A stretch of 15,730 nucleotides of DNA from Actinomycetales bacterium (GTDB lineage: Bacteria; Actinomycetota; Actinomycetes; S36-B12): contig JAFIHP010000428.1 of assembly GCA_017849335.1 (NCBI GenBank), positions 1 to 15,730 on the forward strand, given 5' to 3'. The translations under genes were made by a program, and so were the position numbers. Shown here piece after piece: positions 7,453 through 14,436 of this stretch. Position 1 is the first letter of the stretch. Each line of letters starts with the position of its first letter. The notes under the pieces are model-generated. The model ran no database searches. It was given only the letters and a program-made list of their open reading frames with translations, and was not told where the DNA came from.

Positions 7453-8331
7453 CTACACCGACCTCGAGGACGTGTGCCCGAACACCCCGTCGGGCTTGAG
7501 CAGCAGGTTCAGCGCCAGCAGCACGAGTGCCACCAGCGGCGCGTTACTGGAGTCGCTGTAGCCGGAGACGACGGAGAGCACGAGCCCGGTGCCGACGCCG
7601 AACGCCACGGCCCCGACGAGGCTGTCGAGGCCGCCGATCACGGCCGCGGTGAAGGCGAAGACCAAGATGATGTCGAAGCTGTTGGGCGACAACGTGGACA
7701 CCGGCGCGACGAGGACGCCGGCCACCGCCCCGACCGAGCCGGCGATGGCCCAGCCGATGGTCAGGGTGCGGCTGACGCGGATCCCCGACAGCCGGGCGAC
7801 CTCCGGATTGAACGCTGTCGCCCGCATGGCGAGCCCGAGGTTGGTGCGGGTGAACAGCAACGTCAGCGCGACGACGAGGACGATCGCGGTGCCCACCACC
7901 ACCAGGTCGTACACCGACAGCGGCCAGTCGCGACCAAGGACCGTGATGGCCGTGTTCGGGAACGGCTGCGGGTAGGCCTGCGTGTCGCCGCCCCAGATCA
8001 TGCCGGCCGACGCCTGCAGGGCGATCAGGACGCCGAAGGTGGCGATGATCGCGCCCGAGGTGTCCATCCGCCTCATCGGCCGCAGGACGAGGAACTGGAC
8101 GACCGTCCCCAGTGCCGCGCCGGCGACGATCGCTGCGGCCAGGGCGAGGAACCAGCTTCCGGTGAGGTTCTGCGCGGTGAGCGCCACGAACGTCGTGAAC
8201 ATCGCCTGACCGACCTGCGCGAAGTTGACGACGCGCGTCGCCCGCCACGTGAGGACGAGCGCGAGCGCGAACAGGGCGAAGATCGCGCCCGAGCTCAGCC
8301 CGCCGAGCAGGTAGTCGAGGAACTGGGTCAC
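7453..8331 (-). CDS. livH: Liv-type ABC permease, LivH subunit
   Basis: Second membrane subunit of the importer, 292 residues, the usual size. It starts with the family N-terminus LLGGLSSGAIFALFALALVLTW and the VNFAQVGQAMFTTF helix, has the PMRR loop after helix 3 (VQFLVLRPMRRMDTSGA), and carries the EAA-like NLGLAMRATAFNPEVARLSGI loop that couples to the ATP-binding subunits. About eight transmembrane segments. The GTG start at 8331 is preceded by a strong purine-rich GGAGGGGGAG ribosome site that lies between the livF stop and this gene. TAG stop at 7453, two bases from the livM start, so translation is probably coupled. Confidence 0.94.
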   Translation of the reverse strand: MTQFLDYLLGGLSSGAIFALFALALVLTWRATRVVNFAQVGQAMFTTFVALTAQNLTGSWFLALAAAIVAGAALGTVVQFLVLRPMRRMDTSGAIIATFGVLIALQASAGMIWGGDTQAYPQPFPNTAITVLGRDWPLSVYDLVVVGTAIVLVVALTLLFTRTNLGLAMRATAFNPEVARLSGIRVSRTLTIGWAIAGSVGAVAGVLVAPVSTLSPNSFDIILVFAFTAAVIGGLDSLVGAVAFGVGTGLVLSVVSGYSDSSNAPLVALVLLALNLLLKPDGVFGHTSSRSV

Positions 8332-8343
8332 GACTCCCCCTCC

Positions 8344-9048
8344 TCAGTAGCCCAGGTAGGCATGACGCAGCTCCTCATCGGACGCGATCTGCGCGGCGGG
8401 ACCCGACATGACGACCCGGCCGAGGTTGAGCACCACGCCCTGGCTCGCGACCCGCAGGGCCGTGACGGCGTTCTGCTCGACCAGGAGGCCAGCGACGTTC
8501 GCCTGCGTGGCCAGGTCGCGGACCAGGCCCAGGATCTGGGTCACGATCAGCGGAGCGAGCCCGAGCGACGGCTCGTCCAGCAGCAGGCACTGCGGCGCGC
8601 ACATGAGGGCGCGGCCGATCGCGAGCTGCTGACGTTCGCCGCCGCTGAGCGTCGATGCGTGCATCGCCCGCCGCTGCGCGAGAACCGGGAACAAGTCGTA
8701 CACCTGCGTCAACGTCGTGGCCCGCTCGTGCCGCGTGCGCCACATCCCCCCGAGCCGCAGGTTCTCGTCGACGGTGAGCTCGGGGATCGTCGACCTGCCC
8801 TCCGGGACGAGGGAGACCCCCAGGCGCACGATGTCCTCGGCTCGGCGACCGAGGACGGGCTCGCCGTCGAGCTCGGCGGTCCCCTCCGCGGCCCGGACCA
8901 GGCCCGCGAGCGTGCGCATCAGCGTGGACTTGCCGGCGCCGTTGGCGCCGATGACCGCGGTCACCTCGCCGCGCGGCACGTCGACCGACACGTCGGTCAA
9001 GGCCTTGACCGGCCCGTAGGAGACGCTGAGACCACTGACGCGGAGCAT
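8344..9048 (-). CDS. livF: Liv-type ABC ATP-binding protein, LivF
   Basis: Cytoplasmic ATPase of the importer, 234 residues as normal. Walker A is GANGAGKST (34-42), the LivF-specific VPEGRSTIPELTVDENLRLGG follows at about 81-101, the signature is LSGGERQQ (134-141), and Walker B is CLLLDEPSLGLAP with Glu159. The switch position is Gln (LVEQNA) instead of His, which is standard for LivF. The ATG at 9048 overlaps the livG stop by one base (TGATG), indicating translational coupling; longer upstream readings in this frame run inside livG and are not used. Confidence 0.96.
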   Translation of the reverse strand: MLRVSGLSVSYGPVKALTDVSVDVPRGEVTAVIGANGAGKSTLMRTLAGLVRAAEGTAELDGEPVLGRRAEDIVRLGVSLVPEGRSTIPELTVDENLRLGGMWRTRHERATTLTQVYDLFPVLAQRRAMHASTLSGGERQQLAIGRALMCAPQCLLLDEPSLGLAPLIVTQILGLVRDLATQANVAGLLVEQNAVTALRVASQGVVLNLGRVVMSGPAAQIASDEELRHAYLGY

Positions 9049-9824
9049 CAGGCCGCCCCGTCCTGGCCGAGGTAGGCCGCGAGGACGGCGGGGTCGCCGC
9101 GCACCTCGGCCGGGGTTCCGCTGGCGATGACCCGACCGGCGTCGAGCACCCAGATCAGGTCGCACACCTCCATGACGAGTTCCATGTGGTGCTCGACCAG
9201 GAGGACGGTCCGAGCCGGTGTCCACGTGCGGATCAGCCGCTCGAGCTCGGCCATGTCGCCGGCGCCGATACCGCCGGCGGGCTCGTCCAGCAGGAGGAGC
9301 TCGGGATCGCTCACCAGGGCACGGGCCAGCGCGACCTTCTTCTGGACCGGGTAGGGCAGCTCGGACGGATAGCGGCCGGCGTCGTCGACGATGCCGAGAT
9401 CGGTCATCGCGGCCAGTGCCAGGACGCGCGCACGCTCGGTCTGCACGTCGGTCCACGGCATCGCCAGCGCCTGGGATACCGGTCCGCTGCGCATACGCGC
9501 CGACGCGCCCTGCATGACGTTCTCCAGCGCCGTCAGGCTCGCGAACAGGCCGACGCCCTGCAGCGTCCGGGCGATGCCCATGCGGGTCAGGCGATGGGCC
9601 TTGATGCGGCCGAGCTCGCGGCCCTGGTAGCGGACCACTCCGGAATCGGGTCGGACGAAACCGCTGATCACGTTGAAGACCGTGGTCTTGCCGGCACCGT
9701 TCGGACCGATCAGCCCGGTGACCGACCCGCGAGGGACGGTGATGCTGACGCCGTCGAGGATCTGCAGCCCGCTGAGACGGACACGGATGTCGGCCAGGTC
9801 CAGGAGCGGATCGCTGTCACCCAC
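9048..9824 (-). CDS. livG: Liv-type ABC ATP-binding protein, LivG, with unusual signature loop
   Basis: Cytoplasmic ATPase paired with LivF, 258 residues from the GTG at 9824, chosen because GGAGGAG lies six bases upstream and the protein then has the family length; the frame is open to 10016 but without family similarity. Walker A is GPNGAGKTT (40-48), Q-loop Gln89 (ARTLQGVGLF), Walker B LLLLDEP with Glu181, and switch His212 (LVEHH). The signature loop reads LPYPVQKKVALARAL (156-170), so the conserved glycine of the LSGGQ/LSYGQQ motif is proline. All other catalytic positions are intact. It is the first gene of the liv operon. Confidence 0.95.
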   Translation of the reverse strand: MGDSDPLLDLADIRVRLSGLQILDGVSITVPRGSVTGLIGPNGAGKTTVFNVISGFVRPDSGVVRYQGRELGRIKAHRLTRMGIARTLQGVGLFASLTALENVMQGASARMRSGPVSQALAMPWTDVQTERARVLALAAMTDLGIVDDAGRYPSELPYPVQKKVALARALVSDPELLLLDEPAGGIGAGDMAELERLIRTWTPARTVLLVEHHMELVMEVCDLIWVLDAGRVIASGTPAEVRGDPAVLAAYLGQDGAA

Positions 9825-10028
9825 CGCCGCTCCTCCACCGCCTGCGAGGACCCGCCCCGGCGGGTCACGCCGCCGGCCGCCCGACGGGTCCGGCAAGTGT
9901 GCCGCCGGCCACGACGGCCCGCACCGCATTTCCGCAAAACAGCGGCGCGGGCACCGATGGTTCCGGACCCGGGCCTGGACGACGTCGCCGACAGAACCCG
10001 GCGGCCCGTCACCCACGCCGGTGGGCGG
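9825..10028 (-). promoter_or_regulatory. Upstream region of the liv operon with short hairpins
   Basis: The 204 bp between the small membrane-protein gene and livG should hold the liv promoter or be a within-operon leader. Visible structure: GACCCGC / GCGGGTC at 9849-9855 and 9860-9866 (hairpin or operator 25 bases before livG), CGGCA / TGCCG at 9891-9904, and CCCAC / GTGGG at 10012-10025 just after the upstream gene's stop, a weak terminator candidate. No clear -10 box is seen. Confidence 0.4.
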
Positions 10029-10517
10029 TCATCCCCCGATCCACGCGATGCTGACGCCGGCCACGGTGATGAGAACGTTCAGGATGGCGATGACCAGGCC
10101 GACGACGCCGAACACCCGTGGCGCGCCGTCGGATGGCCTCCGGCCGCGGGTCAGGCCGGCGAGGAAAGCGGCGGTGGCACCGAACATGCCCGGCGTGCCG
10201 GAGAAGAACAAGATGATCGTCGGCACCGCCAGCACGCCGAACACGATGGCACCGACCGTGGCGCGCCCATCGGTGCGGGAGAACCACCAGGCTCCCAGCA
10301 GCGAGACCAGGAGGCCACCGAGTCCGAACCCGATCACCCCGACGAGCTGCTCCTGCAGGGTCCGGGGGCCCTCGTCGACGACGTCGGTCGCGATGGCGGC
10401 CACGAGGTTGAGGGCCATCCCCACCGTGCAGACGACGAACACGATGCCGAGCAGCACCGGATAGGCGGGAACGATGCCGCGTCGGGCCGTGTCTGGCTGC
10501 TGGGTCGCTGATGTCAT
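10029..10517 (-). CDS. Small integral membrane protein of unknown function
   Basis: 162 residues, mostly hydrophobic, with four or five predicted membrane segments at roughly 20-44, 58-79, 86-106 and 135-160 (108-123 is a weaker one). The N-terminus is short and polar, and a basic loop (TRGRRPSD) lies near 123-130. I do not recognise the family; it superficially resembles the short DUF4190-like membrane proteins of actinobacteria. I use the ATG at 10517 because GAGGAG lies six bases upstream; an ATG 21 bases further up is possible but lacks a site. It is divergent from the sensor kinase gene across about 190 bp and lies upstream of livG on the same strand, so it could be a target of the two-component system. 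No enzyme motif is visible. Confidence 0.75.
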   Translation of the reverse strand: MTSATQQPDTARRGIVPAYPVLLGIVFVVCTVGMALNLVAAIATDVVDEGPRTLQEQLVGVIGFGLGGLLVSLLGAWWFSRTDGRATVGAIVFGVLAVPTIILFFSGTPGMFGATAAFLAGLTRGRRPSDGAPRVFGVVGLVIAILNVLITVAGVSIAWIGG

Positions 10518-10708
10518 CGGTGCTCCTCGGTTCATCATCGCGGGTCTGGGAGTGTGCGGTCAGTCGGCGTCCAGACTCGACCGGACGGCGGCCGGCGGTC
10601 CATGCCCTGCGCACCCGGCTGCTCCCGGCGGCGTCCCGCGCGTTCCCGCAGTCGTCCCGGATCCACGGGTGCCGTGACCTCGGCCCGGTCGCGGACGAAG
10701 ATGGGGTG
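10518..10708. promoter_or_regulatory. Divergent intergenic region between membrane protein and kinase
   Basis: About 190 bp that must carry start signals for the leftward membrane-protein gene and the rightward two-component pair. It is strongly GC-rich. Apart from the GAGGAG ribosome site of the leftward gene (10524-10529), I see no convincing promoter boxes or long repeats. Confidence 0.35.
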
Positions 10709-12430
10709 GTGACCACCGCAGCGTCGACGTCGCTCGCACCGGTGGATCGCGCGCCGAGAGCTGTTCCGATGAGCGTCATCGTGGGCGCGCTGATCCTCGC
10801 CGCGAGCGGGGTGCCCTTGGTCGCCGAGCTGCCGCGCGACGGCGCGCCCGCCGGGGCCGCCGTGTCGCTGGTCGCGTGGCTGGGGCTCGGCATCGCGGGT
10901 GTGGTTCTGCTGGACCGGCTCCCTCGCTCGCCGATCGGCTGGGCCTGCGTGGCTGCGGCCACGACTCCGGCCGTCGCCATGTGCGCCGGCTATCTCGTGC
11001 TCGGTAGCGGGACCGGCGACCCTCGGCTGCCGCGGGTCGCCGCCGAGTGGGGGCCGTTGACGCTGGTGGCGCTGGTCCTGCCCATGCTCGCCGTAGCCGT
11101 TCCGCGTGCCCGGACCCGCGCAGACCGGAGATGGCGGGTGTGGATCGTCGCGTCGTGCGTGGGCGCCCTCACGGCGGCATGCATCGCGTGGTTCGCGGGA
11201 ACGCCCGACACCTTCGGCATCAGCGCGGCGGCCGGCATCGGCGTCGTCGCGATCGTGGTCGCCGCCTCGGGATTCGTGGCCGAGCCCCGTCCGGTCATCG
11301 AGCCGCTCGTCGACATCGGCCTCATCGTGGCGGGCATCGCGATCGCTGCCGGTGCCGGCGGCGTCATCGTCTCGATCGCGCGGCATGAGCGGATCTTCGG
11401 TCCGGAGGCCCTCGGGGCGTTCGCGACGGCTGCGACGTTGGCGCTGACCGTCCCGGCCGCGTGGTGGCTGCGCCGGGAGTTCCTGACGCGGCGCTACGGC
11501 ACCGGCGTGCTCTCGGCCGCCGAGATCGCCGCACTGACCGCCGACCTGACGAGCACGGCGGATCCCCGTGCGCTCCTGACGAAGGCCGCCGCCATGGTCA
11601 CGGCCACCAGCGGCGTCGACGAGACGTACCTGCTGCTCGATGACGTGCCCGCTCCCGAGGGCTGGGTGCGCTGGCCGCTGCTCGTCGGCGACGAGCAGGT
11701 CGGCACGATGCTGCTGCGCCCGTCGAGTCCCGGCGGCCTGGAAGCACGCCAGGATCGCGCCTGCCGCCAGCTGCTCCCCACGGTCGCGCTCGTCGCACGG
11801 GCAGTGGCACTGGCGCTCGATGCCGAGTACGCCCGCCACGATGTCGTCCACCAACGCGATCTCGAGCGCGCGCGGATCCTGGCCGACCTGCACGACGACC
11901 TCGGGCCGGTCCTCGCCGGGATGAGCATGCGCGTGCAGGCCGCGCGGGAGGCCCACCCCCTGCCCGAGCTCGACGACCTCGCCGGCGACCTCGCCGAGTG
12001 CCGAGCCGATCTGCGCCGGATCGTGTCCGGGCTCGCGCCGGTCGCGCTGAGCCAGGGAGATCTGGGCGCTGCCATCGCCCGGGTGGTCGAGTCGTTCAAC
12101 GGCGGGGCGACCCGCGTCAGGCTGACGACGGACGTCCCCAAGCAGCTCGACCCCCGTACGTCCGTCGTGGTCTACCGAGCCGTGGCCGAGGGCATCACCA
12201 ACGCGATCAAGCACGCGCGGGCGGAGCAGGTCTCGATCAGCATCACGGACGGCTCGAGCGGGCTGTGCGTGTCCGTGACGGACGACGGCATCGCCGGCGC
12301 CGTGGTGCCCGGTGTCGGCCTGCAGTCACTGGGGAGCCGGGCCGCCGAGATCGGCGGCACACTCACGATCGAGCCCGCGGGGCCCAGAGGCACGCGGTTG
12401 CTGCTGACCGTCCCGGCGGACAGGCGATGA
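10709..12430 (+). CDS. NarL-family sensor histidine kinase
   Basis: Membrane sensor of a two-component system. From the GTG at 10709 it has 573 residues. Residues about 22-255 hold seven or so hydrophobic segments, a membrane-embedded sensor without a large external domain; about 265-370 looks like a degenerate GAF-type or linker region. HisKA_3 follows with phospho-acceptor His395 in ARILADLHDDLGPVLAG, then an HATPase domain with N-box EGITNAIKHA (Asn498), DDG (525-527) and GVGLQSLGSRAAEIGGTL. The frame is open to an ATG at 10511, but that start lies in the divergent gene; GTG 10706/10709 or ATG 10769 (553 residues, weak GAGAG upstream) are more plausible and the choice is uncertain. It overlaps the regulator gene by ATGA. 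Signal sensed is unknown. Confidence 0.93.
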   Translation: MTTAASTSLAPVDRAPRAVPMSVIVGALILAASGVPLVAELPRDGAPAGAAVSLVAWLGLGIAGVVLLDRLPRSPIGWACVAAATTPAVAMCAGYLVLGSGTGDPRLPRVAAEWGPLTLVALVLPMLAVAVPRARTRADRRWRVWIVASCVGALTAACIAWFAGTPDTFGISAAAGIGVVAIVVAASGFVAEPRPVIEPLVDIGLIVAGIAIAAGAGGVIVSIARHERIFGPEALGAFATAATLALTVPAAWWLRREFLTRRYGTGVLSAAEIAALTADLTSTADPRALLTKAAAMVTATSGVDETYLLLDDVPAPEGWVRWPLLVGDEQVGTMLLRPSSPGGLEARQDRACRQLLPTVALVARAVALALDAEYARHDVVHQRDLERARILADLHDDLGPVLAGMSMRVQAAREAHPLPELDDLAGDLAECRADLRRIVSGLAPVALSQGDLGAAIARVVESFNGGATRVRLTTDVPKQLDPRTSVVVYRAVAEGITNAIKHARAEQVSISITDGSSGLCVSVTDDGIAGAVVPGVGLQSLGSRAAEIGGTLTIEPAGPRGTRLLLTVPADRR

Positions 12431-13059
12431 TCGGGGTGGTCGTGGTCGACGACCACCCCGTCGTCCTCGCCGGGCTCACCGCACTCATCGCGGCCGATCC
12501 GTCGATGACGGTGGTCGGGAGCGCGGCGAGCGCGGCCGAGGCCGAGCGGCTCGAGACGGCCGCAGAGCCCGACGTGTGCGTCGTCGACCTCCAGCTGCCC
12601 GACGGCGACGGGATCACCCTCGGCGCCAGGCTGAAGAGCCGCTGGCCGGGCACCCGGGTGCTCATCTTGACGATGGCGTCGGACCCGGGAGCGGTGATCC
12701 GCAGCCTGGCCTCCGGGCTCGACGGCTACCTGCTCAAGGACTCCGACCCCGCCGAGCTCCGCGCCGCGATCTGCTCGGCTGCGCAGGGCTCGACCGTACT
12801 CGGCCGTGGCGCGAGCGGGCCCGTCGTGGTCGCCGCGACCGTGCTGCCGGACGCCAACCCCCTCGCTGCGCTCGACACGCGTGACCGGGAGATCCTCGCG
12901 CTCCTCGTGCAGGGTCTGGGCCCCTCGCAGATCGCCGGTCGGCTTTTCCTCGCCCCCAAGACCGTGCGCAACCGCATCTCCACGATGCTCACCAAGCTCG
13001 GTGTGGCCACCCGTCAGGAGGCTGTCGCGCTCGGCGTTGCCGGAGGCCTGGGCGCCTGA
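12427..13059 (+). CDS. NarL/LuxR-type response regulator
   Basis: Transcription factor activated by phosphotransfer from the preceding kinase. 210 residues. The receiver domain (1-120) has the acidic pair Asp8/Asp9, phospho-acceptor Asp54 in CVVDLQLPDGDG, Thr82 and Lys104 (GYLLKDSD). A linker of about 20 residues leads to a LuxR-type helix-turn-helix at about 145-205 (LDTRDREILALLVQGLGPSQIAGRLFLAPKTVRNRISTML), all key positions present. The ATG at 12427 overlaps the kinase TGA, so the two are translationally coupled. Likely targets are its own divergent region and the adjacent liv genes, by proximity only. Confidence 0.95.
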   Translation: MIGVVVVDDHPVVLAGLTALIAADPSMTVVGSAASAAEAERLETAAEPDVCVVDLQLPDGDGITLGARLKSRWPGTRVLILTMASDPGAVIRSLASGLDGYLLKDSDPAELRAAICSAAQGSTVLGRGASGPVVVAATVLPDANPLAALDTRDREILALLVQGLGPSQIAGRLFLAPKTVRNRISTMLTKLGVATRQEAVALGVAGGLGA

Positions 13060-13072
13060 CCCCCGTCCTGAC

Positions 13073-13115
13073 GACGAGAGGGGCGGCCGGCAGGTCGCCG
13101 GTCGCCCCTCTCGTC
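13073..13115. terminator. Long bidirectional hairpin between regulator and rplA
   Basis: Bases 13073-13091 pair with 13097-13115 to make a 19-bp stem with a single G-T pair and a 5-base loop. It sits 13 bp after the regulator stop and 17 bp beyond the rplA stop, so it should end both convergent transcripts. There is no T-tract on either side. Confidence 0.88.
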
Positions 13116-13132
13116 CACCTCTGCGGCGGTGG

Positions 13133-13846
13133 TCAGCCCTCGTCGTCGGACAGCAGGTTGCGCGTGCGGTTCGGGTCGACCGGGACGCCGGGGCCCATGG
13201 TCGACGACATCGTGGTCTTGCGGACGTAGCGCCCCTTGGCGGCGGACGGCTTCAGCCGCAGGATCTCGTCCAGGGCGGCGCCGTAGTTCTCGATCAGGGC
13301 CTGCTCGGTGAACGAGGCCTTGCCGATCGGGAAGTTCAGGTTCGAGTGCTTGTCGACCCGGAACTCGATCTTGCCGCCCTTGATCTCGGAGACGGCCTTG
13401 GCGACGTCCATCGTCACCGTGCCGGTCTTCGGGTTCGGCATCAGGCCACGCGGACCGAGCACCTTGCCGAGCGTGCCCACCTTGCCCATGAGGTCGGGCG
13501 TGGCGACGGCCGCGTCGAAGTCGGTCCACCCGCCCTTGACCTTCTCGATCATGTCGTCACCGCCGACGAAGTCGGCCCCCGCGGCCCGTGCCTCCTCGGC
13601 CTGCTCCCCGTTGGCGAAGACCAGGACCCGGGCGGTCTTGCCAGTGCCGTTCGGAAGGTTGACGGTGCCGCGGACCATCTGGTCCGCCTTGCGCGGGTCG
13701 ACGCCCAGACGCATCGAGACCTCGACGGTCGGGTCGAACTTCGTGCTGACGCTGTCCTTGACCAGCCGGACGGCCTCCAGGGGGGCGTACAGCTCGGACG
13801 GGTCGATCTTCTCCACCGCGGCGCGGTAGGCCTTGCTGCGCTTCAT
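13133..13846 (-). CDS. rplA: 50S ribosomal protein L1
   Basis: L1-stalk protein of the large subunit, which helps release deacylated tRNA from the E site; in many bacteria it also represses the L11-L1 operon by binding its mRNA. 237 residues, the expected length. The start MKRSKAYRAAVEKID at 13846 has GAAGGAG six bases upstream; the frame reads open as far as 14785, but this is an antisense-like artefact over rplK and nusG. Signature residues include the GPRGLMPNPKTGTV loop and SFTEQALIENYGAALDEI. It follows rplK by 89 bp and is the last gene before the accessory block; in the commonest bacterial order rplJ would come next. Confidence 0.98.
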   Translation of the reverse strand: MKRSKAYRAAVEKIDPSELYAPLEAVRLVKDSVSTKFDPTVEVSMRLGVDPRKADQMVRGTVNLPNGTGKTARVLVFANGEQAEEARAAGADFVGGDDMIEKVKGGWTDFDAAVATPDLMGKVGTLGKVLGPRGLMPNPKTGTVTMDVAKAVSEIKGGKIEFRVDKHSNLNFPIGKASFTEQALIENYGAALDEILRLKPSAAKGRYVRKTTMSSTMGPGVPVDPNRTRNLLSDDEG

Positions 13847-13897
13847 GTCTGCTCCTTCGCAGGTCGTGGTCGTCGAGCCGCGCGGGCTCTCCCACGT

Positions 13898-13920
13898 CGC
13901 ACCCGGACGGTCCGGGTGCG
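13898..13920 (-). promoter_or_regulatory. 10-bp hairpin in the rplK-rplA spacer
   Basis: CGCACCCGGA (13898-13907) pairs perfectly with TCCGGGTGCG (13911-13920) around a 3-base CGG loop. It lies between two genes that should be in one transcript, with no T-tract, so it is more likely an mRNA processing, stabilising or partial-attenuation element than a full terminator. Confidence 0.6.
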
Positions 13921-13935
13921 CGGTCGTGCGTCCGG

Positions 13936-14370
13936 TCAGGCGGTGACCGTGATGCCCATCTGGCGGGCGGTGCCCTCGATGATCTTCATCGCGGCCTCGA
14001 CGTCGTTCGCGTTGAGGTCGGGCATCTTGGTCTCGGCGATCTCGCGGACCTGGGCGGACGTGATCGAGCCGGCCTTGGTCTTCGGCGGGGTGCTCGAGCC
14101 CTTCTCCAGGCCGGCGGCCTTGAGGATCAGGCGCGAGGCCGGCGGGGTCTTCAGCGTGAAGTCGAACGAACGGTCCTCGTAGACCGTGATCTCGACCGGG
14201 ATGACGTTCCCGCGCTGAGCCTCGGTGGCGGCGTTGTACGCCTTGCAGAACTCCATGATGTTGACGCCGTGCTGGCCCAGGGCGGGGCCGACGGGCGGCG
14301 CCGGGTTCGCGGCGCCGGCCTGGATCTGGAGCTTGATCAGGCCGACGACCTTCTTCTTCTTCGGTGCCAT
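13936..14370 (-). CDS. rplK: 50S ribosomal protein L11
   Basis: Binds the GTPase-associated centre of 23S rRNA together with L10; needed for factor-dependent GTP hydrolysis and for RelA activation in organisms that use it, and part of the thiostrepton site. 144 residues, normal. The N-terminal domain has LQIQAGAANPAPPVGPALGQHGVNIMEFCKAYN, and the rRNA-binding C-terminal domain has KTKAGSITSAQVREIAETKMPDLNANDVEAAMKIIEGTARQMGI. ATG at 14370, 66 bp after nusG. Upstream, in the nusG-rplK spacer, an imperfect GC-rich stem lies near 14398-14425. Confidence 0.98.
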   Translation of the reverse strand: MAPKKKKVVGLIKLQIQAGAANPAPPVGPALGQHGVNIMEFCKAYNAATEAQRGNVIPVEITVYEDRSFDFTLKTPPASRLILKAAGLEKGSSTPPKTKAGSITSAQVREIAETKMPDLNANDVEAAMKIIEGTARQMGITVTA

Positions 14371-14436
14371 GGTGTGTCGGGTCCTTCGTCTTCGTCTTGC
14401 CCCGGGAGCGGCGCCCTCGGGGGTCGTGCGGTCGTG

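Noticed and set aside
9825..10016. Longer livG start
   Set aside because: The extra 64 residues are Pro/Arg-rich without family similarity; the GTG at 9824 has GGAGGAG and gives the family length.
6194..10511. Long plus-strand frames (6194-7561, 7474-9075, 9186-10511)
   Set aside because: All are antisense to livM, livH, livF, livG and the membrane protein; their products are Arg/His/Asp/Gln-rich shadows without motifs.
10535..12214. 559-codon minus-strand frame
   Set aside because: Antisense to the sensor kinase, which has all catalytic boxes; the shadow has none.
13898..13920. Full terminator between rplK and rplA
   Set aside because: The hairpin is strong but lacks a T-tract and would separate two genes that are normally co-transcribed; kept as a regulatory or processing hairpin.
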